From positions 29,388,001-29,452,000 of the forward strand of contig NC_060060.1 of assembly GCF_020283565.1 (NCBI RefSeq): a DNA stretch of 64,000 nucleotides. Reading direction: 5' to 3'. This DNA comes from Trifolium pratense (Eukaryota; Streptophyta; Magnoliopsida; Fabales; Fabaceae). This document shows positions 41,053 to 52,304 of the stretch, piece after piece. The position numbers and the translations under genes were made by a program. Every line of letters begins with the position of its first letter. Within the stretch, counting starts at the first letter, position 1. The notes under the pieces are model-generated. The model was not told the origin of the DNA and made no database searches. It saw nothing but the letters and a program-made list of their open reading frames with translations.

Positions 41053-42774
41053 AAGAAGTACAATTGGTGAAAATGTTAACTTCAATTTTATTGGTTCAAA
41101 GGAAGTTCTTATTTTGATATTATCATGAGGAGGGCAAAGTTGCTACCAAATCAAACCACGGGAAGTTGCTTTCAAAAGATCTTCAAACAACAACAATGTT
41201 TATGCCATAGAGGTTCTTATTTACCCCAAGTTTCTAATTTTGTTTTGTTTCAAAATTTCTTTGATACCAAGATCTAACTGTTAATTTCATATGCTCTACA
41301 ATCAATTAACTTAGGGTTATTTGGTAACAATTATATATTCTCTTAATTACAAGCTTTTCATTATTTCTTAGTCGGTTCAATTGCTAATTTTATAAAATAT
41401 TTCAAATTTAATATCCGATGTTATACGATATTAGCTAACTTATATGATATATGTTACTTTTTACCAAACTTTAGTATTAGTATATCTTAATGCTTGTTTA
41501 AGTTTCAATCTCGTGGTGTCAAGTGTCGACACCTAATATGCCGACGGTCTTTTTTTCGTGGAGAGTCACGAAAATGTTGAGAGCAACTATAGACTATATT
41601 ACTCAAGCATTACAACAAATCAAGATATTATATCTTCACTCAAAACATTATAATATTATGTATAAGAATCACCTCTTTTATATATATTAAGTGGCGGATT
41701 CACCGCCCAGCCAACTCAGACACTTGTCCAGACTCTGGTAAAAAATATTGGTATTTTAGGGGTTAATTTATGACAAAACTAAAAAATTTATGGGGGGTTA
41801 GTTTAGAGTAAAACTGAGTTTTTTAAAAAAAAATTGAAATTTTTCTGTAAAATTAAGATTTTATCCTGACTTTTGTTAATTTTTTAGCTCCAACACTTTA
41901 TATATTCAACGTGATACTAACCATTTAAAGTGGGAGAATCACCCTTGAAATGAAGATAACTTCAAGTGAGTGATTAACCATTTAAGAATCTGCATAATTT
42001 GATGAGAATATGATGTCAATTTTCAACGAATCTGGTAGACTTTACACAAGAATTTGAGTCACATCATCAGCACTATTATTAATAGATAGATAGATTTAGG
42101 AACATTGTTTTTGAAACAAGACTCATAAAAAAGTTAAAATAATAATATTATAATAATTAAATAATTTTGAAATGGGTGAGTACGTGTCCAATATATTAAC
42201 CGATGAAGGTGGAAATGAAACTATTGAGTGAATCTACCTCCAAAATATTGTAGCACTAGGTGGGGTTTCTCTTTTCACATTTATTTATTTACACTATGAT
42301 AAACCACTAAAACATATTTTAATATAAAAAATACTAACTCTTGCCTTTAAAATACTAGTTAATTCAGAAAATAAATATAGTAATTTTTAAAAAAATTATA
42401 GCTAAACTCTTAAAAGTATAAAAAATGTTGTTTTCAATATAAAATGTATTACTTTTTTTTAGTTTCTTAATTAATTAGTGATTTAAGATACACTAGTTAA
42501 TATGATCCTTATTAATTATATTGTTTTTTAAAATCGCAGTATTTTGGATAAACAGTATCTTAGAAATGTCTTTCAAAATCATCGGTTCACAAATTTATTC
42601 ATAAAAGTGACAATACTAATATTGTCACAATTTTGTTTACAAAAATAGAAAGACATAAGCTTGCAGTAGACATTTGGAAAAATAGTGAATCCCGTTTTGA
42701 TGTGAAATTAAGAAATAATATTTCAACAAAAAATGATATATTTTGCACCTATTTCGATTTATTCGGCTCTAGGA

Positions 42775-43400
42775 TTAGAGTTCGGTCGTAAGTAAAGTCT
42801 GAACTAAAATTGTTCATACTAGGATTCGACTTCGGATTCTTTCGAACAATTTATCCTAAAAAAAAATCATTAAACACTTAAAGTCTAATGTATTGGTTTA
42901 TTAAGAAGATACTATTTCTATTAATATAACCAAAAATAAATTGATCCTAATACTAAAAATTTTAAATTCCTTTAAACTTAGTTAGAAAGCCTCCTTTCAA
43001 GATCACAATAGTGATGCAAAAACGCCAAGCTTGGACGTTTATTGCCCATGATATGACTAAAAAGAAAATTGCTAATGTCGGACGTCATGATTGGGGTTCG
43101 AATCCCGGTGACTCCACTTTATGTGTGTGAATTTTCAATGACTTATCCATTTCGTTTATCAACCAAAAAAAGAAAATTGTTACTCGTATTAAGAAGATGC
43201 TTTTTATTTTTCATTTTTGTGTTAACCGTCTGGTTACTAGAGGAAGCAGTTCCGATAATTCAGAATTTGGTCGTGAGTTAAGTAAAGTCTAGACTAGAAT
43301 TATTCATATTAGGATTTGAATTCGGATTCTTCCGAACAATTCGTCCTAACAAAAACTTATTAATCATTTGAGTCTAATGTATTGGTTTATTAAAAAGATG
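42775..43400 (+). repeat. Direct repeat pair of about 137 bp, about 490 bp apart
   Basis: 42775-42910 and 43262-43400 share GTCGT..AGT..AGTAAAGTCT, ATTCGGATTCTT-type words, CGAACAATT and TCTAATGTATTGGTTTATTA. A third partial copy starts near 43432 (TTTAGAGTTCGATCGTAA). They are probably copies of one old element. Confidence 0.75.
43072..43166 (+). mobile_element. 5'-truncated tRNA-derived SINE
   Basis: 95 bp with a perfect B box GGTTCGAATCC (43095-43105), no A box, and a TTTATCAACC plus A-tract end. Flanked by AAAAAGAAAATTG at 43059-43071 and 43167-43179. The 70-codon frame starting at 43069 runs across it and is chance. Confidence 0.8.
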
Positions 43401-43410
43401 CTCTTCTTTT

Positions 43411-44763
43411 TTGTGTTAACCTAATAGAAGAATACTAGTAATTTAGAGTTCGATCGTAAAATAAATAAATTACAAAAAAAAATTGTTTCAACCAAAAGTT
43501 TGGTATTAAGAAGATATTTGATTAGCACTAAAAAGCTACTAGTACAATCTTATTTTATTGAGAGTATATTCTAACATTTAAAACACAAAAGTAGTAGTTA
43601 TCAAGTTGTGGTGTCTAAATTTTTATAGATTAAATAGAGGGAGATACTCTTAATAAACAATTATAGCTTTATAACAAACATAAATGGTGGCATGATACTT
43701 TATCCTAGGAGGAAATTGCATGCATACTAACTTTTTAGTTTCATACCCCCCTTAAATTTCTATTATTTTGAAGGATTCCCATAATCTATTTGTTTAAGCT
43801 GGCTCATATAGCATAAAGGTTTTGAATTTCAGTTGAAGGAGCACTATTTGAAGTAAACTTTGATTTGGAGACAACACATGTTTTGTAAACTTTACATTAG
43901 ACAAGGTGAAAGGACAACTGAGAAAATAGATTAACAATTAATCTCTAGTCATTAATTACTTTGTACAGCTTTTTGTGATTAGTTAGTGGTGCATCCACTC
44001 TGACTTGCAATTGAGAAAGGGAAAGATGGCAGCAGGGGAGGAATCCACGATTAATAAAATAATCATTCCATTGAATTATAGAACCACTAGTTAGATAGTG
44101 CTTTTTAGTATGAATAAAATAAGAAAAATGTGTTCACCAAAAAATAATAATTTTAAAATGTGTAAAGAGTCATTTTTCCCTTCTTTTATCTAAATAAGTG
44201 TTATTTACATAATTATTTTTATGATTTTATCGTCTGAGTGTGGTGTAGTTTGACTTTCTCGTCTCAGTACATTGTAAGTTGGTTTCCTCTCTTATTGCGG
44301 TTTTTATTCCGCTTAGATTAATAGATCGGCTCCAACTTATTACAAATTCAACTAATGATAACTTAGACATCAATATTAGAGATTTGAAAACTTACGTCAT
44401 TTTATACTATTAACTTGAATATTTTGAATATTTATATATAAATTCATCATTTTCAGTCTACACTAAAATAAATTCTAATAATTTTTGTGGAATGTGATTA
44501 CATTTTGAAATGAAAAAATAAATTAATTTATTCTATTTTAATTGCTCTATTTTTTATTTAATCGACAAAATTTTATTAAACAATTCTATAATAAGGAGTA
44601 CAAGAAATTGCAAGGAAAACAAGAAAATAAAAACAAAAGTCCTGAGATGAGGTAGACCAACTGAGTTGAAACTCTCACCTCCCTCACTCTCAGTGGGCTG
44701 GCGGCGCGTTGACTTGTAGTAAGCAATCAATTTTAAAAACATAAACTAAAACAAATGAAGCAT
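43411..44763. other. AT-rich spacer left of the CACTA element
   Basis: No gene. 44195-44275 is a paralogue of the sequence flanking the Harbinger-like element at 53151-54549, without the insertion. One micro-retroposon candidate at 44134-44154. Confidence 0.5.
44134..44154 (+). mobile_element. Micro-retroposon candidate (TCACC plus A-rich)
   Basis: 21 bp between two copies of AAAATGTGT (44125-44133 and 44155-44163). The A-tract is followed by AATAATTTT, so this is one of the weaker cases. Confidence 0.35.
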
Positions 44764-44779
44764 ATATATATTACAAGTT

Positions 44780-44794
44780 TTTTTTTTCTGACTA
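44780..44794 (-). mobile_element. Micro-retroposon split by the CACTA element
   Basis: ATATATATTACAAGTT occurs at 44764-44779 and again at 48900-48915. Between the copies lie a T-run plus CTGACTA, the CACTA element, and its second CTA. Without the CACTA this is a minus-strand TAGTCAG plus A-tract insertion with 16-bp repeats. Confidence 0.5.
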
Positions 44795-47439
44795 CACTAG
44801 TACAAATATAACATATTACACAGCATGTTTACATCTGACGAGCATATGTCAGATGTAAAAGGCTATGTGGAGTAACCTTTTCATCTGGCTTCAATATCCA
44901 CAGATGTAAAAAATAAATAGACAAGACTTTTTACATCTGACTTCAATGTACCAGAAGCATAACTAAACGCGGTGGCAATCTTGTAATTATGGTGAAAATT
45001 ATCTAAAATATGTATGTATCTGGCCATATTTAGGCACAGATGTAAAATGTCAGGTTAAATACAAAAAAAAAAAAAATTTTTGGAACGGTAATAGTGTGAT
45101 ATCTCTCTCCCAAGACTTCAGAAAAAACCCTCACCTTCGCAAGAACCGGCGATGCAAACCCTCACCGCCGTCCTCTACCGGCGACAAGATTGAACCCTCC
45201 GCAACCTTTAATCAACTCACCACCAGCGCCGTCCTCTCTCTCACTCGCAGTCGTCCTCTCTCTCACGAACCCTAACTCCAAATCGAAGCTTCTCTTTCTT
45301 TCTCCGGCCTCTACTCTCACGAATCGAAGCTTGTCGTTCTCTCTCACCCTAGATTCGCGATCGAAGAGATGTCTCTCTAACACTTGTTCTCTCTCGAACC
45401 CTAGCCTCCAATCCCTTTCATTGAATCACAAATTCTAATCCCTAATTGAAGAACCAAGGCTTACTGAACCCAAATCGAAGCTCAGTGAAACGAATCAAAG
45501 CTCTCTCAGCTCGTTACAGAGTCATAAACTGGTGAGTTCTGACGATTAAGGGTTTTTAGGTTTTAGCATATGTTTATCTTTCATTTTAATCTTTGATTTT
45601 GATGATTAAGGGTTTAATCCTGTGTAATTTTTTGTAATCTTCTACTTTTGCTTTTGTATATTGAACCATAAAGTGGGACTTGAATTGTTTTTTGTGAATG
45701 TGATTATTGAAAAGATTGATGTTTTGTTTTTATGGTCAATCTGATTATGGAATTTAATTAATGGGCCAGAATTGATGTTTGAAGCATTGTGGTGTCAGCA
45801 TAAACTGTCGCCGTAATTGGTTTGTGTTAAGTATATTTTAGCTCACAACATATGTTTTATTTTTTATATTCTGAGATGTGATGATCTCTGGAGAGAGCAT
45901 AAATTGAAAATGGATTATGTGAACATGGATATGACTTTATGGGACACTGCGAATTATATGAAAAATGAGAACTTTGTTGATGGGTTGTAGGATGATGATA
46001 TTTTGAGCTTTATGAAACTGTGTATGACTTTGATTTACAGTTTTAATAATGTTCATTTTGATGCTAATGCGTTTGTTTGCTTGACTTTCTACATTGAAGT
46101 TCCGGGAGAAGACAATGGATGATCAAGAACCTACTGATTTGCTGGTTCATACAGTCGTGGCCTCTGTTGTGCCAGAATTGCTTAGCAAGAAGACTACTTT
46201 GAAAAGGGTGACTTGATTTCATCTCAATTTTTATGTATTTGAAACATAATTTATCTTTGTGTTTGATGGTTAACACTTAACAAGGTTCCTCTTTATGGTT
46301 GATTTTTATGCCTTTATTATGATTATTAGAATTTAATTTGTTGTTCTGAATTCTGAACAATGGCCATGATCCTTAGCTTAGCTATTAAGTAGAAGGTTTA
46401 GGATAAATTGGAAACTCACTCATCTTTCTTCCATGGCCGAACCACACACTCCACCATCACTATACACTCACTCAAAATTCATCTCTCCACCATTTTCATC
46501 CTTTCGAAGCTTGTTTGAAAGCTAGGAGTTGTGATGAGCTTCCTCTTCTAAGGTAACTAGAACTTCTTTTCTTCTCCATAGCAGGTCAAGCTCTTAGAGC
46601 TTGAAGAATGGTTTTATGTCTTTTTCATATTTATGATTTAGTTAACTCCTAATGGAAGTCTTATAGTAGCTATTATGAAACTAGTGTGTTAAGGGTAGTT
46701 AGATGGATTTTCATGGTTGAAACCATGGCTTTCACAATAGTCAGTAGCTAGGCATTTGAGAAAATTCCAATTAATCAAGAACTTAAAGTTTGTCATGGTT
46801 TAATTAAAATTAAAACTATTCTATGACTTGTGGTACTTACACTTTTTTTGTGTTTAACTTAAAAGAGAAAAGCCCTAATTTATTTGTGCAAGTCATGTCT
46901 TCTTTAAAAGAAAATTTACAATTTATCAAAGACATGGGAGTTGCTTCTGCTGCTTTGAAATTAGACCCTCTGTAGCTTTTGAAAACATGTATTGATGTGG
47001 TCTAATTTTGAAGAATAAAAGTGAGGGTTTAAATCTACTTAGCTTAAAATTTTGAGTTACTTTGGAAAAGAAATTTTTAAGTTAAGATAAGCTTTTGATG
47101 ATTGTTTTATACAAGTAGATTATTGGTTTTGGGAATGAAATGTTTGAACTAGCCATGTTTTATTGAGGGCCGAGGCATGTATAGTACATGTATCATGCTT
47201 CTTTTCAAAATTTTCATGCTATTTTAAAAAGAGAATGATCATGGTTTAGAAGAAAACAATTATTTAGTAACTCAATGAAATTTACTTTGTTTGGAGATGA
47301 AACTAGAAACTTTTTCATTGCAACATGTATAATTATTTCTCATTGTGATTATTAAGTGATTGTTTACACGAGCCTTTTGATCTTTAATAAGGTTGCTACA
47401 TGTTAAGTTGACACTGCTTTATGTAAGATTTGCTTCAAG

Positions 47440-48300
47440 TTTTGGGACTGGTTTATGCAACATATTTGGGGTACAGCCTAACGGCAATGACTGTGGATAT
47501 TATGTAATGAAGAATATGATTGACATTGTCTCCGCTAGTATTACAAAGAATTGGATGGAGGTATTATATTTTTCTTTATCGACATTATATGTATTTTTCG
47601 TTAACCTCTGTTGATGTTTAGCAGACTGCTTATGCTTTTATGGTAAATCTGTATAGGTTTGGTTGGCACTTAATAAGTGAAATTAACAAACAAATAGTGT
47701 AGATAGTGGAACCACAAGTTAGATTATGAGACAGAAGTATTGATTGCTGCATTTTTTCTGCATAAAAAGAAGTATTGATTGCTGCATTTTTTCTGCATAA
47801 ATGAGACTGGTTTTCTGTATATTCATGCATAAGAATGAGACTGTTTTGCTGTAAATTTCTGCATGAAATTGGGACTGGTTTGATGGATTTTTCTGCATAA
47901 CAACGGCACTGCTTTGCTATAAATTTCTGCATAAAAAGAAGGGCTGGTTTGCTGCATTTTTCTGCATAAAGGGGACTGTTTTCTTTGTTTCTTTTCTGCA
48001 GAATTCTGCAGGTTGCATGCTCCCAATTGCGCGGGCGCGCCACACCCTTCGTGGGGCGCTCGAGGCAGCAGCCTTTAGCTCACTTTGTGTTGCATTTTGT
48101 TCGATTTTAGATCATGCAGTATGATACTACCTGAATGTATGTTAATTTATATATATGAATAAGTTGATCATGTATACGTAATGAATTTGAGCCATGTATG
48201 TATAAGTAAATATATATTTACATATTGTAGGTGTTCGATAATCCCACGACATTAACAGAGGAGGAGCTGTATGAATTGTGAAACCGCTGGGCAACTTGTT
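47440..48300 (+). pseudogene. Ulp1/C48 protease C-terminal fragment inside the CACTA
   Basis: One exon-like piece ending at 47560 encodes GVQPNGNDCGYYVMKN, the Gln..Asp-Cys-Gly catalytic block of C48 SUMO proteases, followed by a GT donor. The next piece starts after TTGTAG at 48231 (VFDNPTTLTEEELYEL) and hits TGA at 48279-48281. The His and Asp catalytic parts are absent nearby. Plant CACTA and Mutator elements often carry Ulp1-like genes, so this is a decayed passenger. The tandem minisatellite lies in the intron. Confidence 0.7.
47714..47996 (+). repeat. Degenerate minisatellite in the CACTA
   Basis: About seven variants of a unit near 35-40 bp built on ACTGGTTTGCTG.ATTTTTCTGCATAA. The minus-strand frames at 47630-48043 are by-products of it. 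Confidence 0.75.
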
Positions 48301-48407
48301 TTCTTGACCTATATATATAATCCTGAGGTAGATTATGATGTTGCCGATGAGGCTTAGGAGCTAGCTAGGTTAATTTGTATGATGTTACGATGGATTCATA
48401 TTAATTA

Positions 48408-48580
48408 TGATGTTTTGAATTGTAATGACATTTGGTATTTTGCTTGAATGTTGAATTGTATGACATTTTGGATGAATGTTGAATTGTATGACATTTGGTA
48501 TTTTGGATGAATGTTGAATTTTAATGACATTTGATTATATTTTGCAACTGTATTTTGGTTGAATGTTAAATTGTAGTGGT
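48408..48580 (+). repeat. Minisatellite near the right end of the CACTA
   Basis: Four to five units of GAATGTTGAATTGTATGACA followed by TTTGGTATTTTGG, with indels. Confidence 0.78.
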
Positions 48581-49005
48581 ATTTTAGTTTTTTTAATTAT
48601 AAAAAAGGATTTAAAATATAAAAAAGAAAACGCAGGGTTTTGAAAAAAAATAATTAAATAAAGATACTATTTTACATCTGGTGGACTTGGTCAGATGTAA
48701 AAGGTCCAATTTAATTAAAAAAAAAAATTGGTCAGCTGAAACTTGAGAACAGAGGTAAAAGGGGATACTTTTACATCTGGCGAATGTCAGATGTAAAAAG
48801 CATAAACTTACTACTTCTCGTACGTCTACCTCTGACTTGGGCCAGATGTAAAAGGGGGTTTTGGCCAGATGTAAAAAGTGTTTTCTGTACTAGTGCTAAA
48901 TATATATTACAAGTTACATTTTGTCAAAAAAAAAAAAACATGAATTATAAGGAGTACAAAGAACACTTAACCCTTACGATTTACAGAAACACTAATAATA
49001 AAAAA

Positions 49006-49190
49006 GGAAAATGATAACCGGTGCCCCCGGGGCACTGGTTAAGGTAACTAAAGATAGTAATATTTTCTTGAAACTTATGAAGTCAACATCTTAAAAGTTT
49101 AAATTTTTGTTTTTTCAATGCAATTTTTTTCTTTTCTTTCCCTGTTTAGTTCCTTAACTAGTGCCCCGGGGACACTGGTTAGCATGACCC
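49006..49190. mobile_element. Fold-back MITE with CCCCGGGG arms (185 bp, MULE-type)
   Basis: A perfect 9-bp duplication AATAAAAAA (48997-49005 and 49191-49199). The left end GGAAAATGATAACCGGTGC and inverted right end GGGTCATGCTAACCAGTG agree. Each arm contains its own palindrome (GTGCCCCCGGGGCAC on the left, GTGCCCCGGGG on the right). Same plan as the MITEs at 18476 and 39061 but a different sequence subfamily. Confidence 0.85.
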
Positions 49191-49199
49191 AATAAAAAA

Positions 49200-49712
49200 T
49201 AAGTCGGTGCATTTTCCAGCCAACCCCAGTAGTAATACCTTGTTGTATCATTTGCATGTGATTTGATGTAGTAGCATGCAATTCACTTTCTTGTTTAGTG
49301 TTGGCTAAACAATGGGTAGCAAGTGATAATTGAGCCTTTAAAAGTAACAAAAAGGTGTTTTTTATGTTGTTTAATCTATTCTATTTTTTTAGCAGATTAA
49401 TCTGATTGAATGAGTTTGAATTAATGAATTGTATGGTTCAAAACTTTTAACTTGCAAGGTCTAAAATAGTGGGTTAAACTAAAAAAAAAGACTCAAAAAC
49501 TCAAATGCCCTTTTATTAAAAGATAATAATAGGAGTATTTTTTTATAAATATAGGAGTATTTTTTATGTACAAAAAAAATAGAAGTATTTCTTTAATTCC
49601 CTTCTTCCATTTGCTTAGATTTTGATTGGGATCACCTCCCTTGAATCTACTTGAATGTCCGATATATAATAAAACACACAAGTTTAAACCATTTCACTTG
49701 TCACACTCTTTA
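49200..49712. other. AT-rich spacer with repeated ATAGGAGTATTT
   Basis: No gene. ATAGGAGTATTT occurs at 49529 and 49551, and as ATAGAAGTATTT at 49579. The last two flank ATGTACAAAAAAA (49566-49578). Confidence 0.45.
49566..49578 (+). mobile_element. Micro-retroposon: ATGTAC plus A-tract
   Basis: 13 bp between ATAGGAGTATTT (49551-49562, extended by Ts) and ATAGAAGTATTT (49579-49590), 11 of 12 identical. Confidence 0.45.
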
Positions 49713-50187
49713 GGGTTGTTTGTTTCCGGATTACAAAGTGAATTTCTAAAAATATAACACTGGAAATATTTATCATAAAAAGAAATTGAAAATATTTATT
49801 ATCATGTTTGGTTAAAGGGATTCAAAAATCATTTCCAACAATAATTATTCCTAAGAAGTATATATATTATATACCCATGTTTATGGGAATGTTATTCTCG
49901 AGCAAAGAAGGTTGGAATATAATATTTCAGATAGATGGTTATAATACATTAGCATGGTGGTATTGCGAATTTTTCCACCATCATATGATATATGGTTTTT
50001 TTATTATTTAAAAAATAAATAAAAAATATTCCCAAGCATTTTTAATTGTTAACCAAACAATTTTTTTTGTAAAATTCCAAGGAAAAGAGTTTCCATTATT
50101 ATGTATTGGGAAACCTAATTTCAGGATAAATTTTTGCATCAATGGATATGACCATCAAGAATTCACTTTGTAATCAGGAAACAAACC
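49713..50187. mobile_element. PIF/Harbinger-like MITE, about 475 bp
   Basis: The left end GGGTTGTTTGTTTCCGGATT and the inverted right end GGTTTGTTTCCTGATT both continue into ACAAAGTGAATT. Flanks are TTA and TAA, so the 3-bp duplication is not exact. AT-rich with no coding capacity; the frame at 49808-50011 is chance. Confidence 0.6.
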
Positions 50188-50316
50188 TAATTAGGAAATC
50201 CAGAGATAAATTTTCAGAAATTCCCGGGTTTAATTCCTAGGGGTTTAAAACCAAACACACTTTAATTAAACCCCTAGGGTCTCACCAACTATATATGACC
50301 ATCTTAAAGGTTTTAC

Positions 50317-51034
50317 CAGGCCCGGTTTTGGGCCAGGGCAAGCAGGGCCCCAGCCCAGGGCCCCTAAAAAATTGGGGCCCAATTTTTTTTGTAAGCCCAT
50401 CATCTTGATAATAGAATAAGTAGCTGATGAAGATAAAATATAACAAGAATTTCAATTTGGCGCAGTGGCTAGCACTCTGTTCCTGCACACAAGTGGTTCT
50501 GTGTTCGAGTAGGAGCAGTGATACCTTTTTTTGTTTTGTTTTCTTTTATTTTATGAGAATAGAAATAGTGATGAAGGGAATTGAGAGCCCACTACCACCA
50601 ACAAATAATTGTATCCATTCATATTAAACTTTACATAAATTATTTAAAAAATTGTGTTTTTTTTTTATACAATTGTGTTTCTTTTTATAAAATAATAAGT
50701 TTTTTTTTTCTATAAATACAATCACTCTATAATCCATAGATAATTTTACTACTTTATTTTTCTTAAACTATATTTTGTTATTTCTTTTAAAATAAAGAAT
50801 TAATTTCTAAAATTATGTTGCAATTTTTATTAAAAACAATATCAATTTTTAATGATATTAGTTTGAAAATATATTTTGTTATTATTGATTAGAATATAAC
50901 TATTTTATATTATTGATGTTATTTATATTTTAAATAAATGATGTTCTTTTTTTTAAAAAAATTATATAATCTTTTTATTAGGGGTCTATTTTTTTTATTT
51001 GCCCTGGACCTCCAAAATCTCGGAACCGGCCCTG
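50317..51034. mobile_element. hAT non-autonomous element, 718 bp
   Basis: An 8-bp duplication GGTTTTAC (50309-50316 and 51035-51042). The left end CAGGCCCGGTTTTGGGCC and inverted right end CAGGGCCGGTTCCG are the CAGGGCCGG-type hAT terminus. The interior is AT-rich and carries a SINE-like piece. It sits in the left repeat of a micro-retroposon. Confidence 0.85.
50458..50530 (+). other. tRNA-like SINE head inside the hAT element
   Basis: A-box-like TGGCGCAGTGG (50458-50468), a B-box-like GTGTTCGAGTA (50501-50511), then a T-run. The spacing suits a pol III promoter, but the B box is imperfect and no tail or flanking repeats were found. A truncated SINE or a tRNA relic. Confidence 0.45.
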
Positions 51035-51044
51035 GGTTTTACAC

Positions 51045-51075
51045 TATAATATATTTTGCTTATAAAAAAAAATCA
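51045..51075 (+). mobile_element. Micro-retroposon ending GCTTATA plus A-tract
   Basis: About 31 bp ending TTTTGCTTAT plus As, between GGTTTTACAC at 51035 and TAAAGGTTTTACAC at 51076-51089. The missing TAAA of the left repeat lies at 50305-50308 on the far side of the hAT element. Confidence 0.55.
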
Positions 51076-51184
51076 TAAAGGTTTTACACATTTTTTCCAT
51101 GCTTACATATGTACAATTTTTTCTTACTTTAATATTGCCCGAAATGTCTAGGAGTTTTATCTTTTACTTAAAACCGTGAGTTTT

Positions 51185-51199
51185 CAATGCCAAAAAAAA
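51185..51199 (+). mobile_element. Micro-retroposon: CAATGCC plus A-tract
   Basis: 15 bp between two exact copies of TAAAACCGTGAGTTTT (51169-51184 and 51200-51215). One of the clearest cases. Confidence 0.68.
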
Positions 51200-52183
51200 T
51201 AAAACCGTGAGTTTTTTTTTCTCAACCCTTTTATTTTTTTATATCAATGATTGTTTCAGTTTGATTTTAAATTCGAATACTTTTAATTGATTTGACTTTC
51301 ACTTAAGTTTATGAATCACATGAGCTGTATCATTTGGTTCTTTAAGACAAAATTAAAAAATTTCAGTTATATTTTCTAACAAAAGAAATAAATGAAAACC
51401 TATACTCCGTAGATTCCTTATGTTGACCAACTAATAGTAGACTCACATAAAAAATATTGAGAAATGTATACAAGAATAGTCAAAATCCACCATATATATG
51501 CTCCAACAATTTCAAAGAAAACTACATATATAAAGGACTTAGTGTAAATAAAATTATTAGGCCATATTAATTACTCAAATGTATCCTCAAGTTCATATAT
51601 ATTACAAATCTCAACTTATAATAGTAAATCGGATAAGTATAAACATAATATAAAGTAAAGTGTATATATGTGTGGTGGAAAAGTTGACAAGAAGTGGGAG
51701 TAGCTGTTGCATGCAACAACAAATTCTTTAATCATAATCATAACTTAAATCAAGTGGAAGCTACAGAAGTGCTTTACAGTATGCTAAGTCCTTGTATACA
51801 AATTTAGAGAAGATTTATCATCATGATGACTTACAAAAAAGCCACTTAATCCATGAAAAAACACACGAAAGACAAATTGGATGATAGAAACTAAATAATT
51901 TTTTTAACAAAACACACTTTTTATCACGGTCGATTCACGTGTAAGGGAGTCAGAAAATTAAGTAAGTGGTTAGAAATTTGATATCTAATTTTTGTATGTA
52001 AAGAAAACTTAAATAGAAGAAAGAAGTTACTTGTATACATGTTCAATGAATTTCCCAATGAAAATCAATCATTATTAAAACTGTGATGTATCGATTAGAG
52101 TATGTTTAAAGGAGTGTATTAGAGAATGTGACTCTAACACTCCTCCATATCCATATATCATGGTTATAAAATGTAATGGGTGT

Positions 52184-52202
52184 TTTGTCAACAAAAAAAT
52201 CA
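52184..52202 (+). mobile_element. Micro-retroposon candidate: TTTGTCAAC plus A-tract
   Basis: 19 bp between AATGGGTGT (52175-52183) and AATGAGTGT (52203-52211), 8 of 9 identical. Confidence 0.4.
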
Positions 52203-52286
52203 AATGAGTGTCAAATCTAAATTTTATATTGAATGACAATCAAATTATTCAAGCATATATTTATCAAAGAATCCATACTAGTTTTT

Positions 52287-52304
52287 TTTTTTTTTTTTGG
52301 TACA
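52287..52304 (-). mobile_element. Micro-retroposon: TGTACC plus A-tract (minus strand)
   Basis: 18 bp between two copies of AATCCATACTAGTTTTT (52270-52286 and 52305-52321). The T-run makes the exact left border uncertain. Confidence 0.62.

Larger units (their letters stand above)
40144..42774. other. AT-rich spacer
   Basis: No gene was seen. It holds two micro-retroposons, a duplicated segment TTTAATTATACATCCTT (about 40183 and 40235), and a short hairpin GGTGTC..GACACC near 41515-41533. 41690-41900 looks like decayed transposon sequence but could not be classified. Confidence 0.4.
44795..48895. mobile_element. CACTA (En/Spm) non-autonomous element, 4.1 kb
   Basis: The ends are CACTAGTACA and TGTACTAGTG, with a 3-bp duplication CTA (44792-44794 and 48896-48898). 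Subterminal repeats of TTTTACATCTG and its complement in both orientations cluster at 44830-45060 and 48665-48875, as expected for transposase binding. The interior has a GC-richer first-exon-like part (about 45110-45540), a decayed Ulp1 protease part and two minisatellites. No intact TNP2-type transposase was seen. Confidence 0.88.
51090..52269. other. AT-rich spacer
   Basis: No gene; two micro-retroposon candidates are listed separately. Nothing else was recognised. Confidence 0.4.

Noticed and set aside
43069..43281. 70-codon plus frame
   Set aside because: Starts next to a SINE, crosses its A-tail and flanking repeat; chance.
45162..45438. Opposed 73- and 82-codon frames in the CACTA interior as genes
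   Set aside because: CT/AG-rich simple composition gives long frames on both strands; no family resemblance.
50458..50530. Functional tRNA gene
   Set aside because: The B box is imperfect and the cloverleaf stems do not pair convincingly by eye; kept as a SINE-like relic.
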